Shown here: piece by piece, positions 1 through 8,569 of the stretch
How the letters are laid out: every line of letters starts with the position of its first letter
Position numbering within the stretch: the first letter of the stretch is position 1
Assembly (NCBI GenBank): GCA_944389215.1
Contig: CALXLN010000049.1
Coordinates: 1-54,113 of the forward strand
Source of the DNA: an uncultured Opitutales bacterium
Lineage (GTDB): Bacteria; Verrucomicrobiota; Verrucomicrobiia; Opitutales; Intestinicryptomonadaceae
DNA: 54,113 bases
Direction: 5' to 3'
Program-made: the position numbers and the translations under genes
Notes under the pieces: model-generated
What the model was told of the DNA's origin: nothing
The model's input: the letters and a program-made list of their open reading frames with translations, nothing else
The model's database searches: none

Positions 1-2
1 CA

Positions 3-2963
3 ATAGCATTTTTGTTTAACGCCGGCGTTTTCGCAAATGGTGTTTTTAAGGCCCCAGAAGGCTGGCGCGTTTTCCCGGAAAATGCTGCGGAAGTCGCGAA
101 AGTGGAAGATGGCGAGCTTACCATAAAGAAAAAAACTGAAGTGGAAGCTGCTGCGTTTTACAGCGAACCTATGCCGCTCAAACCTAATTCCGCTTACGTT
201 TTGAGCTTTTCGGCGGTAAACGACTCCGCCCAGGGACTTGTTGTATCAGGCACGTCGGCGGTCAATAACGATATATCTAAAATCGGGAGCGATTGGAAGA
301 ATTTTGAAGTTGCGTTTGCAACATCCGCCAATCCTTCCATCCAAGAATGTACGGCTAGACTTGGCGGATGGCGCAATAACGGCCAGATAAAGTTTCGCGG
401 CATAAGCGTGCGCGAATACCTTCCGCTGTCGTCCGATTCAAAGTTCGGCATGGGCGCAATGGAATTTGTCCGGGGAGGTGTTTATAAATTTTCCAGCCAA
501 TGGGGAATATTCGGAAATGCTGTTCCGCCGGTTGCTATAACGCAAAATTCGCCCTTTTTCAATTCAAACAGATGGTGCTTCGGAGATGGTTCTTCGATAG
601 CATTTCCGCTGGGGGTGCCCGGAAAAAAGCAGCTCGGCGGAGAAATTGAAGTAGGCGTGAACTACAATCCCGACAATATGCTTTTGGAGATTTTTGCGTC
701 GCCTGATGGCGCCGGATTTGAAAAAGTTTGCGAGCTTGCCGACGGCGTAAACTGCAAGGTAAAGTTGCCTGAAAAATTATATCCGTGCGAAAAAATAACG
801 ATTAAAATAGTCGGGAAAGCCCGCGGCAAGAAAAGCATGGTACAGATAGACAACTTGAGTTACAAGGCTTCCTTAAACGACAAGTCTCTAGAGGTCTTTG
901 GAGAACTTTTAGGCGCGGCAAAAATTACTTGCTGCGGTTTTATAGACGTGCAAAGGCAGTCTTGGCGCGCAAATTCAAAAAAGATAAAAATTAAAGTTGA
1001 TGCTCCCGCGGATTTGCGTTCGCAGATTGTATTCACCGGGAAAAACCGCAATGGGAAAGAATTTTCTAAAAAAATCCCGCTTGATTTAAAGCGCGGAAAA
1101 AACCTAGCGGAAGTCGATTTGCCGTTTAAGCTCGAAAGCGCCGCGGAACTTAAAATATCTATATCAGATTACGACTGGACTTTGGATTATCGCGCCGTTG
1201 CAAATAATTTCGCCCTCTTAAACAGCGATGACGGCGGCAGAATTTTACCGGCAGGCTTAAAAAATATTGCAATATGGCAATCTTCAACAATGCACAAGTT
1301 GGCGCAGAATTGCGGGATTCCAAAAGAAAAATCTCCGGGGATAAAATTGCGCTGCGCGCGCAACGAGCTTGAGAGCGCGCAAATTGCGTTTGCATCAAAA
1401 GAAGGCGCTAAAGTGAAAATCGACACTGGCGAATTTGTGTCGGGCGACGGAAAGTCAAAGATAGGCAAAGACCGCGTGGAGATTTTTCTTGTGGATTATG
1501 TCCCTATCGACAAAACCACCGACAAATACGGCAAGCGCGGCAATTGGCCGGATCCGCTGCCGCCTTTAAAAAACGGAATTTTCGACGTTTCGCCCGGAAA
1601 GGTTCAGCCGATTTGGATTACGGTTTCGGTCCCAAATTCCGCAAATCCAGGGATATACCGCGGATATTTAAGCGTAGAAAGCGGCTCGGAGAAATCAAAA
1701 ATTCCGATTGAGTTGGAAGTATTTAACTTTTCTCTTCCGGACGTTTCTACAATCCGCACGGCGTTCGGCGACAATGTTTACAGCTTTGCGCCATACTATA
1801 GGGATTTTGCGTCGGCGCGCGCCGGAATAAAAAAGCGGCTGCGTTCCATGATGGCGCAGGCAAAAATATCGCCCTATGCGCGCGAAGACACCCGCCCGAA
1901 ATACAAGTTTGTTTATCCGGGCGGCGACAAAACCAAGACTCCAAAAGTAGAATTCGACTGGTCCGATTTCGACGCCAAGGTAAAGGAGCTTATAGATGTG
2001 TACAAAGCAAACGCTTTAGTTCTAAATGTTGAGGGTGTTGGCGGCGGAACATTCCACGAGCGCCATCCGGGAATGCTAGGCGAAATAAAGGAAGGCGACG
2101 CCCGCTACGCCGCAGTGATTGCCGATTATTTTTCGCAAATAAATTCTCATATTGTCGATAGAGGTTGGACCAAAATTTTCTACACTTACAATTTCGACGA
2201 GCCTGAAGAGAGGGATTATGCTTTTGTCTCAAATGAAATATCTAAAATAAAGCGAAACGCCCCCGACATAAAAGTTATGCTTACCGAACAACCCGAACCA
2301 GCTCTCTATGGCTTTCCGGATATTTGGTGCATGCTTTCAGACTACTTGGTTCCTGAAGTTTGCGCGCAGCGCAAGCAAAAGGGAGAAGAAATATGGTGGT
2401 ATGTCTGCACCCATCCAAGGGCTCCATACGCGGGCGCATTTATAGACCATCCGGGCACGGATTTGCGCGTTTGGCTTTGGCAGTCGTTTAAATATGGCGT
2501 GGAGGGGATCTTGTTTTGGAGCGTAACGTATTCGCATAGCCAGACAGCCTATCCCGATTCCGTTCAAAATCCGTATTTGGATCCAATGAGCTGGGCAATA
2601 GGGTACGGTTTGCCAAAGGGAGCTAAGAGTTCCTGGGGCAATGGAGACGGGCGTTTTTTCTATCCTCCATACTCCTGCAAAGACGGAAAAAAAGCGGAGG
2701 CTTCGGATGAAATTATAGGAAGCATGCGCCTGGAAATTTTGCGCGACGGCATAGAGGACTACGAGTATCTCTGCATATTGAAGCGGCTTCTCGGGCAGAA
2801 ATCGTCAAAGCTTTCGGCCGGAGAAATTGCGGAATTTAAAGCTTTGTTGGAGGTTCCGGATTCCATAACAAGTTCTATGACCGAATATACTTTTGTAGGC
2901 GCCCCGATAGAAAAACGCCGCTTGCAAGTCGCGCGCGCGATAGAAAGGCTAAATTCGCTTTAA
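3..2963 (+). CDS. DUF4091 / GH123-like exported glycosidase, 5' end cut by window
   Basis: The frame is open to the left edge. The residues before the first usable TTG (position 12) are hydrophobic and end in FNAGVFA-NG, like the end of a signal peptide, so the true start probably lies outside the window. The first ~450 residues look like beta-sandwich, carbohydrate-binding-like modules. The C-terminal half has features of DUF4091: an acidic pair in YNFDEPEE (D729-E730 counted from position 12), a GILFWS strand, and the closing LRDGIEDYEYL motif. GH123 enzymes use a neighbouring Asp-Glu pair for N-acetylgalactosamine hydrolysis, so a periplasmic or outer-surface glycosidase is likely; the substrate is not known. 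The sugar-isomerase lipoprotein follows 59 bp downstream on the same strand. Confidence 0.85.
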   Translation: MAFLFNAGVFANGVFKAPEGWRVFPENAAEVAKVEDGELTIKKKTEVEAAAFYSEPMPLKPNSAYVLSFSAVNDSAQGLVVSGTSAVNNDISKIGSDWKNFEVAFATSANPSIQECTARLGGWRNNGQIKFRGISVREYLPLSSDSKFGMGAMEFVRGGVYKFSSQWGIFGNAVPPVAITQNSPFFNSNRWCFGDGSSIAFPLGVPGKKQLGGEIEVGVNYNPDNMLLEIFASPDGAGFEKVCELADGVNCKVKLPEKLYPCEKITIKIVGKARGKKSMVQIDNLSYKASLNDKSLEVFGELLGAAKITCCGFIDVQRQSWRANSKKIKIKVDAPADLRSQIVFTGKNRNGKEFSKKIPLDLKRGKNLAEVDLPFKLESAAELKISISDYDWTLDYRAVANNFALLNSDDGGRILPAGLKNIAIWQSSTMHKLAQNCGIPKEKSPGIKLRCARNELESAQIAFASKEGAKVKIDTGEFVSGDGKSKIGKDRVEIFLVDYVPIDKTTDKYGKRGNWPDPLPPLKNGIFDVSPGKVQPIWITVSVPNSANPGIYRGYLSVESGSEKSKIPIELEVFNFSLPDVSTIRTAFGDNVYSFAPYYRDFASARAGIKKRLRSMMAQAKISPYAREDTRPKYKFVYPGGDKTKTPKVEFDWSDFDAKVKELIDVYKANALVLNVEGVGGGTFHERHPGMLGEIKEGDARYAAVIADYFSQINSHIVDRGWTKIFYTYNFDEPEERDYAFVSNEISKIKRNAPDIKVMLTEQPEPALYGFPDIWCMLSDYLVPEVCAQRKQKGEEIWWYVCTHPRAPYAGAFIDHPGTDLRVWLWQSFKYGVEGILFWSVTYSHSQTAYPDSVQNPYLDPMSWAIGYGLPKGAKSSWGNGDGRFFYPPYSCKDGKKAEASDEIIGSMRLEILRDGIEDYEYLCILKRLLGQKSSKLSAGEIAEFKALLEVPDSITSSMTEYTFVGAPIEKRRLQVARAIERLNSL

Positions 2964-3022
2964 TTGCCGTGTGAGGCTAAAAAAACTGTTGAAAAAATTA
3001 CGTATCGGTAAAATATAAAATT

Positions 3023-3859
3023 ATGAAAAAATTACTCATTCTTCTAACTCTCGCATCTGTTCTCGTAGGATGCTCGTCCGCGAATTGCGAATCAGATAAA
3101 CCAACCCAACCGCGCAAGATAGCGGTTCAAATGTACACTTTCCATAAGTTTACTCTGGAGGATTCCATTCCGCTTTTAAAGAAGGCGGGGATAACGGGAC
3201 TCGGTCTTACAGCCGGGCAGGACATAAGCGCAAAATATCCTAAACTGCGAATCGGCCCCCATATGAACGCGGAACAAAAAGCGTTCCTTAAAAAACTGAT
3301 ATCCGACAACGGTTGCGAAGTTGTAAGCTTCGGAGTTACCGGCGCAAAGGATGAAGCGGGCATAAAGGCTATGTGCGAATTTGCCAAGGAAATGGGAATT
3401 CCGATCCTTCTCACGGAGGCGCCCGCATGGCAGATTCCGCTTTGGGACAAGTATTGCGGCGAAAACGGCATTAAGATGGCAATCCACAACCATGCGGCAG
3501 ACAACAAGGCCAACAACTACTACGATCCGCGCGTAGTTAAAAACCTCATAAAAGACTGCAAGAATGTCTATGCATGTCCTGATAATGGGCATTGGTCGCG
3601 CGCCGGCATAGATTCTGTCTTTGGGTACAAGACTTTGGAGGGCAAGATTGCAATAGTTCACTTTAAGGACCAGAAAGAATTCGGCAATCCCAAGAATCAA
3701 TGCGTTCCATTCGGCACGGGCGCGCTCGATATGAAGGGCATGCTCGCCGAACTCGACAGGCAGGGATTTGACGGATACTATTTGATAGAGTACGAAGCCG
3801 AATGGGATAACCCGCTTCCGTCGGTCGTAAAGTGCTACGAATACCTTAAAAAGAACTAG
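3023..3859 (+). CDS. Sugar phosphate isomerase/epimerase-family lipoprotein (xylose isomerase-like TIM barrel)
   Basis: The N-terminus is a short charged, hydrophobic leader ending in a lipobox, LVGC, with Cys17 as the lipidated residue. The rest is an AP-endonuclease-2/xylose-isomerase-like barrel: PHMN, IHNH, CPDNGHW, VHFKD and LIEYE are at the positions where this fold places its metal ligands. At 278 residues it has the usual length. Such exported isomerase-like proteins are frequent in Verrucomicrobiota and Planctomycetes next to glycosidases; the substrate is not known. The upstream DUF4091 protein suggests a shared role in processing sugars outside the cytoplasm. A terminator-like hairpin lies about 70 bp downstream. 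Confidence 0.85.
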   Translation: MKKLLILLTLASVLVGCSSANCESDKPTQPRKIAVQMYTFHKFTLEDSIPLLKKAGITGLGLTAGQDISAKYPKLRIGPHMNAEQKAFLKKLISDNGCEVVSFGVTGAKDEAGIKAMCEFAKEMGIPILLTEAPAWQIPLWDKYCGENGIKMAIHNHAADNKANNYYDPRVVKNLIKDCKNVYACPDNGHWSRAGIDSVFGYKTLEGKIAIVHFKDQKEFGNPKNQCVPFGTGALDMKGMLAELDRQGFDGYYLIEYEAEWDNPLPSVVKCYEYLKKN

Positions 3860-3930
3860 TATTTGAGTCTTTATAAAATGCGGCGTCGCTTCAGGCGCGC
3901 CGCGGAAAAACGCCTTGCGGGCAGCATCAA

Positions 3931-3954
3931 AAAAAACGCGGGGCGTTTTTTTTT
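3931..3954 (+). terminator. Rho-independent terminator
   Basis: Nine-base-pair inverted repeat with arms AAAAAACGC and GCGTTTTTT around a GGG loop, followed by more T. It lies about 70 bp after the sugar-isomerase stop. The A-run on the 5' side could let it work on both strands. Confidence 0.75.
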
Positions 3955-4092
3955 GCGCGCAAATTAACGCTAAAATAGCATTTTTTATTGAGTGCGGATT
4001 CTTTTTTTGAAACTAATGTAACTGTAAAACTCCGCAACTAATCCGCCGCATTGGCTCGACGGAATTGTGCGGATTTAGCCCGGAAAATTCTT

Positions 4093-5259
4093 ATGAAGGA
4101 AATAAAAGCGTACATCTATATAGACGCACTTGGATGGAAAACTGCTTCGGATTTTATGGCCGACGTATTTTCCTACAGGCGCGGAGTAAAATCGCAATTG
4201 GGATATTCCGCCGCCGCGCTTTCGGCGGTGCTTTCGGGGGAGGCTCCTGCAAGGCACGGAGTCTTTTGCGACTTCTATTTGGACAGGAAAAATTCCCCGT
4301 TCAAAAGATTCAAATACCTAAAGTATTTTTTCGGCGCTGGAATGCATCCGGCATGTCTATTCAACCGCAAGCCTGTGCGGGAGGCAATTTCGAAGGCCTC
4401 TGCACGCCTTTGCAAATATAGCGGCCGGCTCAATCTTTATCGAGTCCCTTACGACTATCTTCAGTATTTCGATACTGTGCAAAAACGCGACGTTGCTTCT
4501 TTGGGCGGGCTTTTTCCCGTCGAAAATCTGCGAGACGTTCTGGAGAATTCCGGCGTAAGCTTCTATATGTCGGATTGGAGAAAGTCGCAAGGGGAAGATT
4601 TGTCGCTTGCGGTTGATTCTATTTCAAAAGGAGCGGAATTCCTTTTTGTGTGCGTGCGCGGCTTGGGCGATTTCTTAATGTGCAATGCCGACAATAAGGC
4701 TGCTGTGGATGGGCGTTTGAAAGCTTGCCGCGAAGATATTTTGAAAATATTAAACGCTTTGAGATCTTCAGGCAGGCCCTATAAGCTAACGGTTATGTCG
4801 GGCTTAGGAATGCTGCCGTGTTCCGGGAGCGTCGATTTAAAGAAGGCAGTCGACGGATTAAATTTAAAATACGGCAGTGATTATATTGCGTTTTACGATT
4901 CTACAATGGCCAGGTTTTGGTATATGAATAGCTCTGCAAAAGAGAGAATTCGCGCGGAGCTTTCCACCCCCAAATATTCCGGCGGATTTATTTCCGGCGA
5001 GCAGAAGAACGAATATGGAATTCTATTTGAAGATGGTCGATTCGGCGAAGATATATTTCTGTTAAACGGCGGATTTCAGATTGCACCGTCGTATATCAGC
5101 GTGAAGCCGTTTAAAGCCAGTTGCGGATATAGTCCCGATATTGAAGGAACCCGCGCGTCTTTCCTTTCAACCAGAAATCCGGAGTTTGAACCTGAGTCTG
5201 TGTCGGATTTCTTTATGCTTATGAAGTCGGACATAGGCGCTGCGTCGGAAATTGCGTAA
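4093..5259 (+). CDS. Alkaline-phosphatase-superfamily (type I phosphodiesterase-like) protein
   Basis: The reading frame is open from 4051, but ATG at 4093 is the better start: the protein then begins MKEIKAYIYIDALGW, with the first-strand Asp near residue 10. The segment LGYSAAALSAVLSGEAPARHG matches the nucleophile region of type I phosphodiesterases/nucleotide pyrophosphatases, and FYLDRKNSPFKRF resembles AlkP-fold proteins found near polysaccharide genes. In the usual SDHGM metal motif this protein has SGLGM, so the Asp-His pair is missing. It has no signal peptide, so it is probably cytoplasmic. About 388 residues. The fold is fairly sure; activity and substrate are not. Confidence 0.7.
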   Translation: MKEIKAYIYIDALGWKTASDFMADVFSYRRGVKSQLGYSAAALSAVLSGEAPARHGVFCDFYLDRKNSPFKRFKYLKYFFGAGMHPACLFNRKPVREAISKASARLCKYSGRLNLYRVPYDYLQYFDTVQKRDVASLGGLFPVENLRDVLENSGVSFYMSDWRKSQGEDLSLAVDSISKGAEFLFVCVRGLGDFLMCNADNKAAVDGRLKACREDILKILNALRSSGRPYKLTVMSGLGMLPCSGSVDLKKAVDGLNLKYGSDYIAFYDSTMARFWYMNSSAKERIRAELSTPKYSGGFISGEQKNEYGILFEDGRFGEDIFLLNGGFQIAPSYISVKPFKASCGYSPDIEGTRASFLSTRNPEFEPESVSDFFMLMKSDIGAASEIA

Positions 5260-5284
5260 AACTTGTTCCGCCGCAATTTTTGCG

Positions 5285-5309
5285 CGCAGATTTTTTAATT
5301 AAATCTGCG
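5285..5309. terminator. Hairpin between convergent genes, possible terminator
   Basis: Perfect 9-bp inverted repeat, CGCAGATTT and AAATCTGCG, with a TTTAATT loop, 26 bp after the stop of the AlkP-like gene. No clear T-run follows, so termination is uncertain. A second GC-rich hairpin (CCGG-caa-CCGG) lies near 5330-5347. Confidence 0.4.
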
Positions 5310-5462
5310 GAGTTTAAAGTGTTTTCCCCCTCCGGCAACCGGGGGATCGGGAACCGGATACGCTTGCGCGCATTAAAATCCGGAGAATATTTCCGAAGAT
5401 TATGCGTTATTTCAATTTTTTCCGGAAGCATGCTATTTATGGGCGGCCTTTTATTTAAGCCA

Positions 5463-6470
5463 TTATTTAAGCCATTTCTTCCAGTCGTCCACAAACATTT
5501 TCAGATTTTCAGGAGTTGCCACGAGCGGCGGAAGAAGCTTTGTTTGCGGTGGTGTTTCCGCAGGTTTCGGAGCGTGGATTTTCTCCAATAAAATTCTTGT
5601 GCCGATGTATCCCCAGCCATAGAAGTCGTCGTAAATGCAGGCGTCGAGCATGCCTGACGAGAGAAAAAATTCAAATTGGGGGAGAACTCCTATGCAAATT
5701 GCATAGTGGCGGTCGGTGTCTTTTTTTATAGGGGCTATATCGGCGAGGAGTTTTGGGGAGAAAAATATTTCGCCGTAATTGTCGTAACGGGCTATTTCTG
5801 TTTTATTTTGTTCAGCATAGACGCTATAATATTCAAAGGCTATGAGCTTTAGGGGATTAAGCGGCTGCACAATGTCTGTAAACTGCTTGAAAGAGAAATG
5901 CGGGGCGAGGTATTCCGTGAGAAGCTTCTGTTCCGAGAAATCTAGTTCCTGCTTTTCTCCTGTTGTGTAGAAGTAGCATACGGGGCGGATTTTTGCGCCG
6001 CGCGAAAGTTTGGATATTTGCTCGCGCAGGGCTTGGGCAAATTTGTTTGAATCGGTTGCGACGCATCCGGCTATGTGTTTGACGTTTATTTCTTCTCCGA
6101 CTATGGAAATGAAAAAACCGTTTTCGGCGAGAGTCTGGGCGGCTGCCGATATATTGTTCTTGGCGTTCTTCACGGGAAGGACGACTGCTCCGGCGTATCC
6201 TTGGAGGTATAGGCTTTCCAATTGGCCTATCTGCTTTTCGGCGGAGTCTTCGGCGGATATAAATTGTATTTCGATTTTTTTGCCGAATCTTGCCTGAAGT
6301 TCTGTTGCGGAGCCTTTGGCTCCGTTGAAAGCCGCGGCGTTTTGGCTTGAAATATAGTTTGGCGCAAGAAAAGCCAGTTTTACCGCGTTTGCGTCTTTGA
6401 CTTCCGCGAAGGTTGAAATGCAAGTTGCGGCCGAGAGCGCGCAATATAGTATACGTTTTATGGCTTTCAT
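5463..6470 (-). CDS. Periplasmic sugar-binding protein-like (RbsB / Peripla_BP_4 type)
   Basis: The protein begins with a signal peptide (MKAIKRILY..., probable cleavage after FAE or nearby). It then has the order of the type I periplasmic binding fold: VKLAFLAPN strand, Q/N-rich helix, 'QIGQLESLYLQGYAGAVVLP' turn, and a late 'CIYDDFYGWGYIGTRILLEK' segment typical of ribose/galactose-binding proteins. No ABC permease or ATPase gene is nearby, so the transport partner is elsewhere or the protein is a sensor. It is the last gene of a three-gene minus-strand operon (gap of 5 bp to the upstream gene). Its last three codons and stop are duplicated in tandem (5451-5474). Confidence 0.75.
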   Translation of the reverse strand: MKAIKRILYCALSAATCISTFAEVKDANAVKLAFLAPNYISSQNAAAFNGAKGSATELQARFGKKIEIQFISAEDSAEKQIGQLESLYLQGYAGAVVLPVKNAKNNISAAAQTLAENGFFISIVGEEINVKHIAGCVATDSNKFAQALREQISKLSRGAKIRPVCYFYTTGEKQELDFSEQKLLTEYLAPHFSFKQFTDIVQPLNPLKLIAFEYYSVYAEQNKTEIARYDNYGEIFFSPKLLADIAPIKKDTDRHYAICIGVLPQFEFFLSSGMLDACIYDDFYGWGYIGTRILLEKIHAPKPAETPPQTKLLPPLVATPENLKMFVDDWKKWLK

Positions 6471-6475
6471 GGTGT

Positions 6476-7546
6476 TTATTTTGAATGTGGAGCGGGATTT
6501 TGCAACATTTCAATTAACAGCGACAATCCGTCCGCGCAAGCTTGCGAGGCTGATTTCTGATCCTGCGATTTTGCGAAAAAAGCCGCGGCGATTTTCCCGT
6601 CGGCAAAGACTGCCACTATATTTGCGCAGTTTTGAAAATAATCTCCGCACATAGAAAATTCCGTTTTGCCTTTGGAAGTTTTTATCCAGCCCATTGAAAA
6701 TTTTTTTTCTTTGCCGGAGGGTTTTCTTCGCTCCGATATGAGTTGTGCCGTAGCAATTTTGGGGGAAGGATCGGTTTCGCAGGCAAGCCATTTTGCGGTG
6801 TCGTTTGCGGCAAGGGCAAAGGCCGTTGCAGCAAAAAGCGGAGAGTCGAATGCGCGGTATTTTACGCCGTCCATTTTCAATGGCGAAAATACGTAGTTGT
6901 GGACGGTTTTTACAAACGACTTCTTAAAGTTTTTTTGCGATTTGTCGGCGATGTAGCCAAGCGCGTAACCCGCAAGCGCAGGCGCGAGTTTTGAAGAATT
7001 TATTCCAGCTTGCGCAGTCGGCGGAATTTGCGCGGCTATATCGAAAAGCTCGGCGGCGGAGGCGTCTTGGGGAACTAGGGAATCTGCGTGCTCGTCGAAT
7101 CCGTATTCTCCGCTCCAAACCTGCTCTAAACTAGCGCGGGAAGCGCTTCCTGAAAGTCGAAAGTAGGAACAAAACGACGATACGCTTTCTTTTAGATTAA
7201 GCTTCCCTTCTTTTTGCATTGCCGCCGCCGCGAGCGTAGACAAAGCGGCGGAGCTTTTGCCTAGCGGAAATGTTTGCGCGTTTGCGCCGGGCGATTCCGG
7301 AAAAGATTTTGCCAATAAAACATTGCCGTTTTCTGCTAGGCAAACCGCGCCGGCGTAGGCGCCGGATTTGTCCAGCAGGCTTTTAAAGCGCGATTGCAGG
7401 AATCTTACGCGGAAGTCGTTAAATGCGCTGGTGTTTATCTCAGAGCGGATTGCGCCCGCCGGCGCGGTTTGCGCCAACGGCGCCTGCAACGGCAGAAGCG
7501 CGATAACCGCAAAAGCCGCCGCGCATATTGCGAATTTTCCGCTCAT
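6476..7546 (-). CDS. Beta-lactamase-fold (class C/PBP-like) exported protein lacking catalytic motifs
   Basis: A signal peptide (MSGKFAICAAAFAVIALLPL, then QAPLAQ) precedes a domain that follows the serine beta-lactamase/penicillin-binding-protein layout. The AAAAMQKEGKLNLKESV helix matches the helix after the catalytic SxxK of class C enzymes, and VFSPLKMDGVKY matches the 'I..PLGM..T' segment. In the SxxK position the sequence is KSSA, the YxN region is replaced, and the H/KTG region reads MCGDY. So the fold seems kept and the catalytic residues lost. Starts by 4-bp overlap with the upstream reductase gene and ends 5 bp before the binding-protein gene. Probably a peptidoglycan- or ligand-binding pseudo-enzyme. 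Confidence 0.65.
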   Translation of the reverse strand: MSGKFAICAAAFAVIALLPLQAPLAQTAPAGAIRSEINTSAFNDFRVRFLQSRFKSLLDKSGAYAGAVCLAENGNVLLAKSFPESPGANAQTFPLGKSSAALSTLAAAAMQKEGKLNLKESVSSFCSYFRLSGSASRASLEQVWSGEYGFDEHADSLVPQDASAAELFDIAAQIPPTAQAGINSSKLAPALAGYALGYIADKSQKNFKKSFVKTVHNYVFSPLKMDGVKYRAFDSPLFAATAFALAANDTAKWLACETDPSPKIATAQLISERRKPSGKEKKFSMGWIKTSKGKTEFSMCGDYFQNCANIVAVFADGKIAAAFFAKSQDQKSASQACADGLSLLIEMLQNPAPHSK

Positions 7547-8475
7547 AGCTTATACCGCTTTATGGGAGCCTTTCCGGTCTTGGATTTTAGCCATGATTCC
7601 AAATCCGGGGGCACTTTCATTTCCGGAAGCAATTCGTCGAACATGCAAGAGCGGTTCTTTGTGCGTGCGGCAAGGCACGACATATCCATCGTAAGGTTCA
7701 TCGGGCGGTCTCCCTGCACGGGTTCTATAAACTCGTCGGGTTTTAACCCGAAATATTTTGCGATTCGCGCGCCCATATCGTACCTGCTCACGGATTCAAG
7801 CCCGGCGTAATGGTATATTCCGCTCAAATTCGGCCTGTCGCAAATTTCGACAAGCATTTCGGCGAGCCGTTCCGCGGAAAGCGGGCATTTTATTTCGTCG
7901 GTTCTCAGCTTTAGCTTTTTGCCCAGACTCCAGTTTAGCAAAAGTTTTTCATGCAGGGAGCGGCGCCGGGTAAGGCTGTTCCCGCTGACATGGCTAAGGC
8001 GCAAGACGACTGTCGTGGCGGGGGATACTTTGAGAACGGCCTTTTCCGCCATAAGTTTTGTCGTCCCGTAAAGCGTGCACGGCATTGGTACGTCCGTATT
8101 CTTGTAAGGCGCGCAGGAGCCGTCGAATACCATATCGGTGGAGAGGTGTATCAGGCGCGCGGATACGTGGTTGGCAAGTATTGCGAGGCGTTCGGGAAGC
8201 TTTGTGTTCATCTTTTCCGCCAATTCAGGGTTGGCGTCGACGTCGGCAGGGCTGGAAATTGCCGCGCAATTGACGATAATTTGCGGAAAAACGTCGAGTA
8301 TAAGGCGCTGCGTGGCGTGTTCGTCCAAGAGGTCGCATTTTACGCTCGAAACATTCGCAATTTGCGGAAGCTCGCGCGTCCCGCAGACCGCCGTTACTTT
8401 ATGGCCCGCCTCCGCGGCGGCTTTTATAAAATTGTAGCCGACTAGCCCGGTTGCTCCTGTGCAAAGAATTTGCAT
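7543..8475 (-). CDS. NAD(P)-dependent RmlD-like dTDP-4-dehydrorhamnose reductase / sugar epimerase
   Basis: Extended short-chain dehydrogenase: GATGLVGYN gives the Rossmann glycine motif at residues 7-13, STDMVFDG is the RmlD-type strand, and YGTTK supplies the catalytic Tyr and Lys. The C-terminal part (PLSAERLAEMLVEICD, GIYHYAGLE) fits RmlD_sub_bind proteins. It likely reduces a nucleotide-activated keto-sugar in the cytoplasm for surface glycan synthesis, but no other rhamnose genes are in the window. It is the first gene of the minus-strand operon and is divergent from hisC, with 94 bp between the start codons. Confidence 0.8.
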   Translation of the reverse strand: MQILCTGATGLVGYNFIKAAAEAGHKVTAVCGTRELPQIANVSSVKCDLLDEHATQRLILDVFPQIIVNCAAISSPADVDANPELAEKMNTKLPERLAILANHVSARLIHLSTDMVFDGSCAPYKNTDVPMPCTLYGTTKLMAEKAVLKVSPATTVVLRLSHVSGNSLTRRRSLHEKLLLNWSLGKKLKLRTDEIKCPLSAERLAEMLVEICDRPNLSGIYHYAGLESVSRYDMGARIAKYFGLKPDEFIEPVQGDRPMNLTMDMSCLAARTKNRSCMFDELLPEMKVPPDLESWLKSKTGKAPIKRYKL

Positions 8476-8569
8476 ATTATAAATACCCAGTTAAATTCGT
8501 TATCTTCGCTTGCAAATGTTGGGCGAAGTGTAAATAATAAATTTCTTATATTGAATATCGTCATTATAT
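8476..8569. promoter_or_regulatory. Divergent promoter region between the rmlD-like operon and hisC
   Basis: AT-rich 94-bp spacer between two divergent start codons. It must hold both promoters unless they lie inside genes; TATA-like runs occur at both ends (tattataaat near 8476 and cattatatatg at 8561-8571). No exact -35/-10 pair is convincing. Confidence 0.35.
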
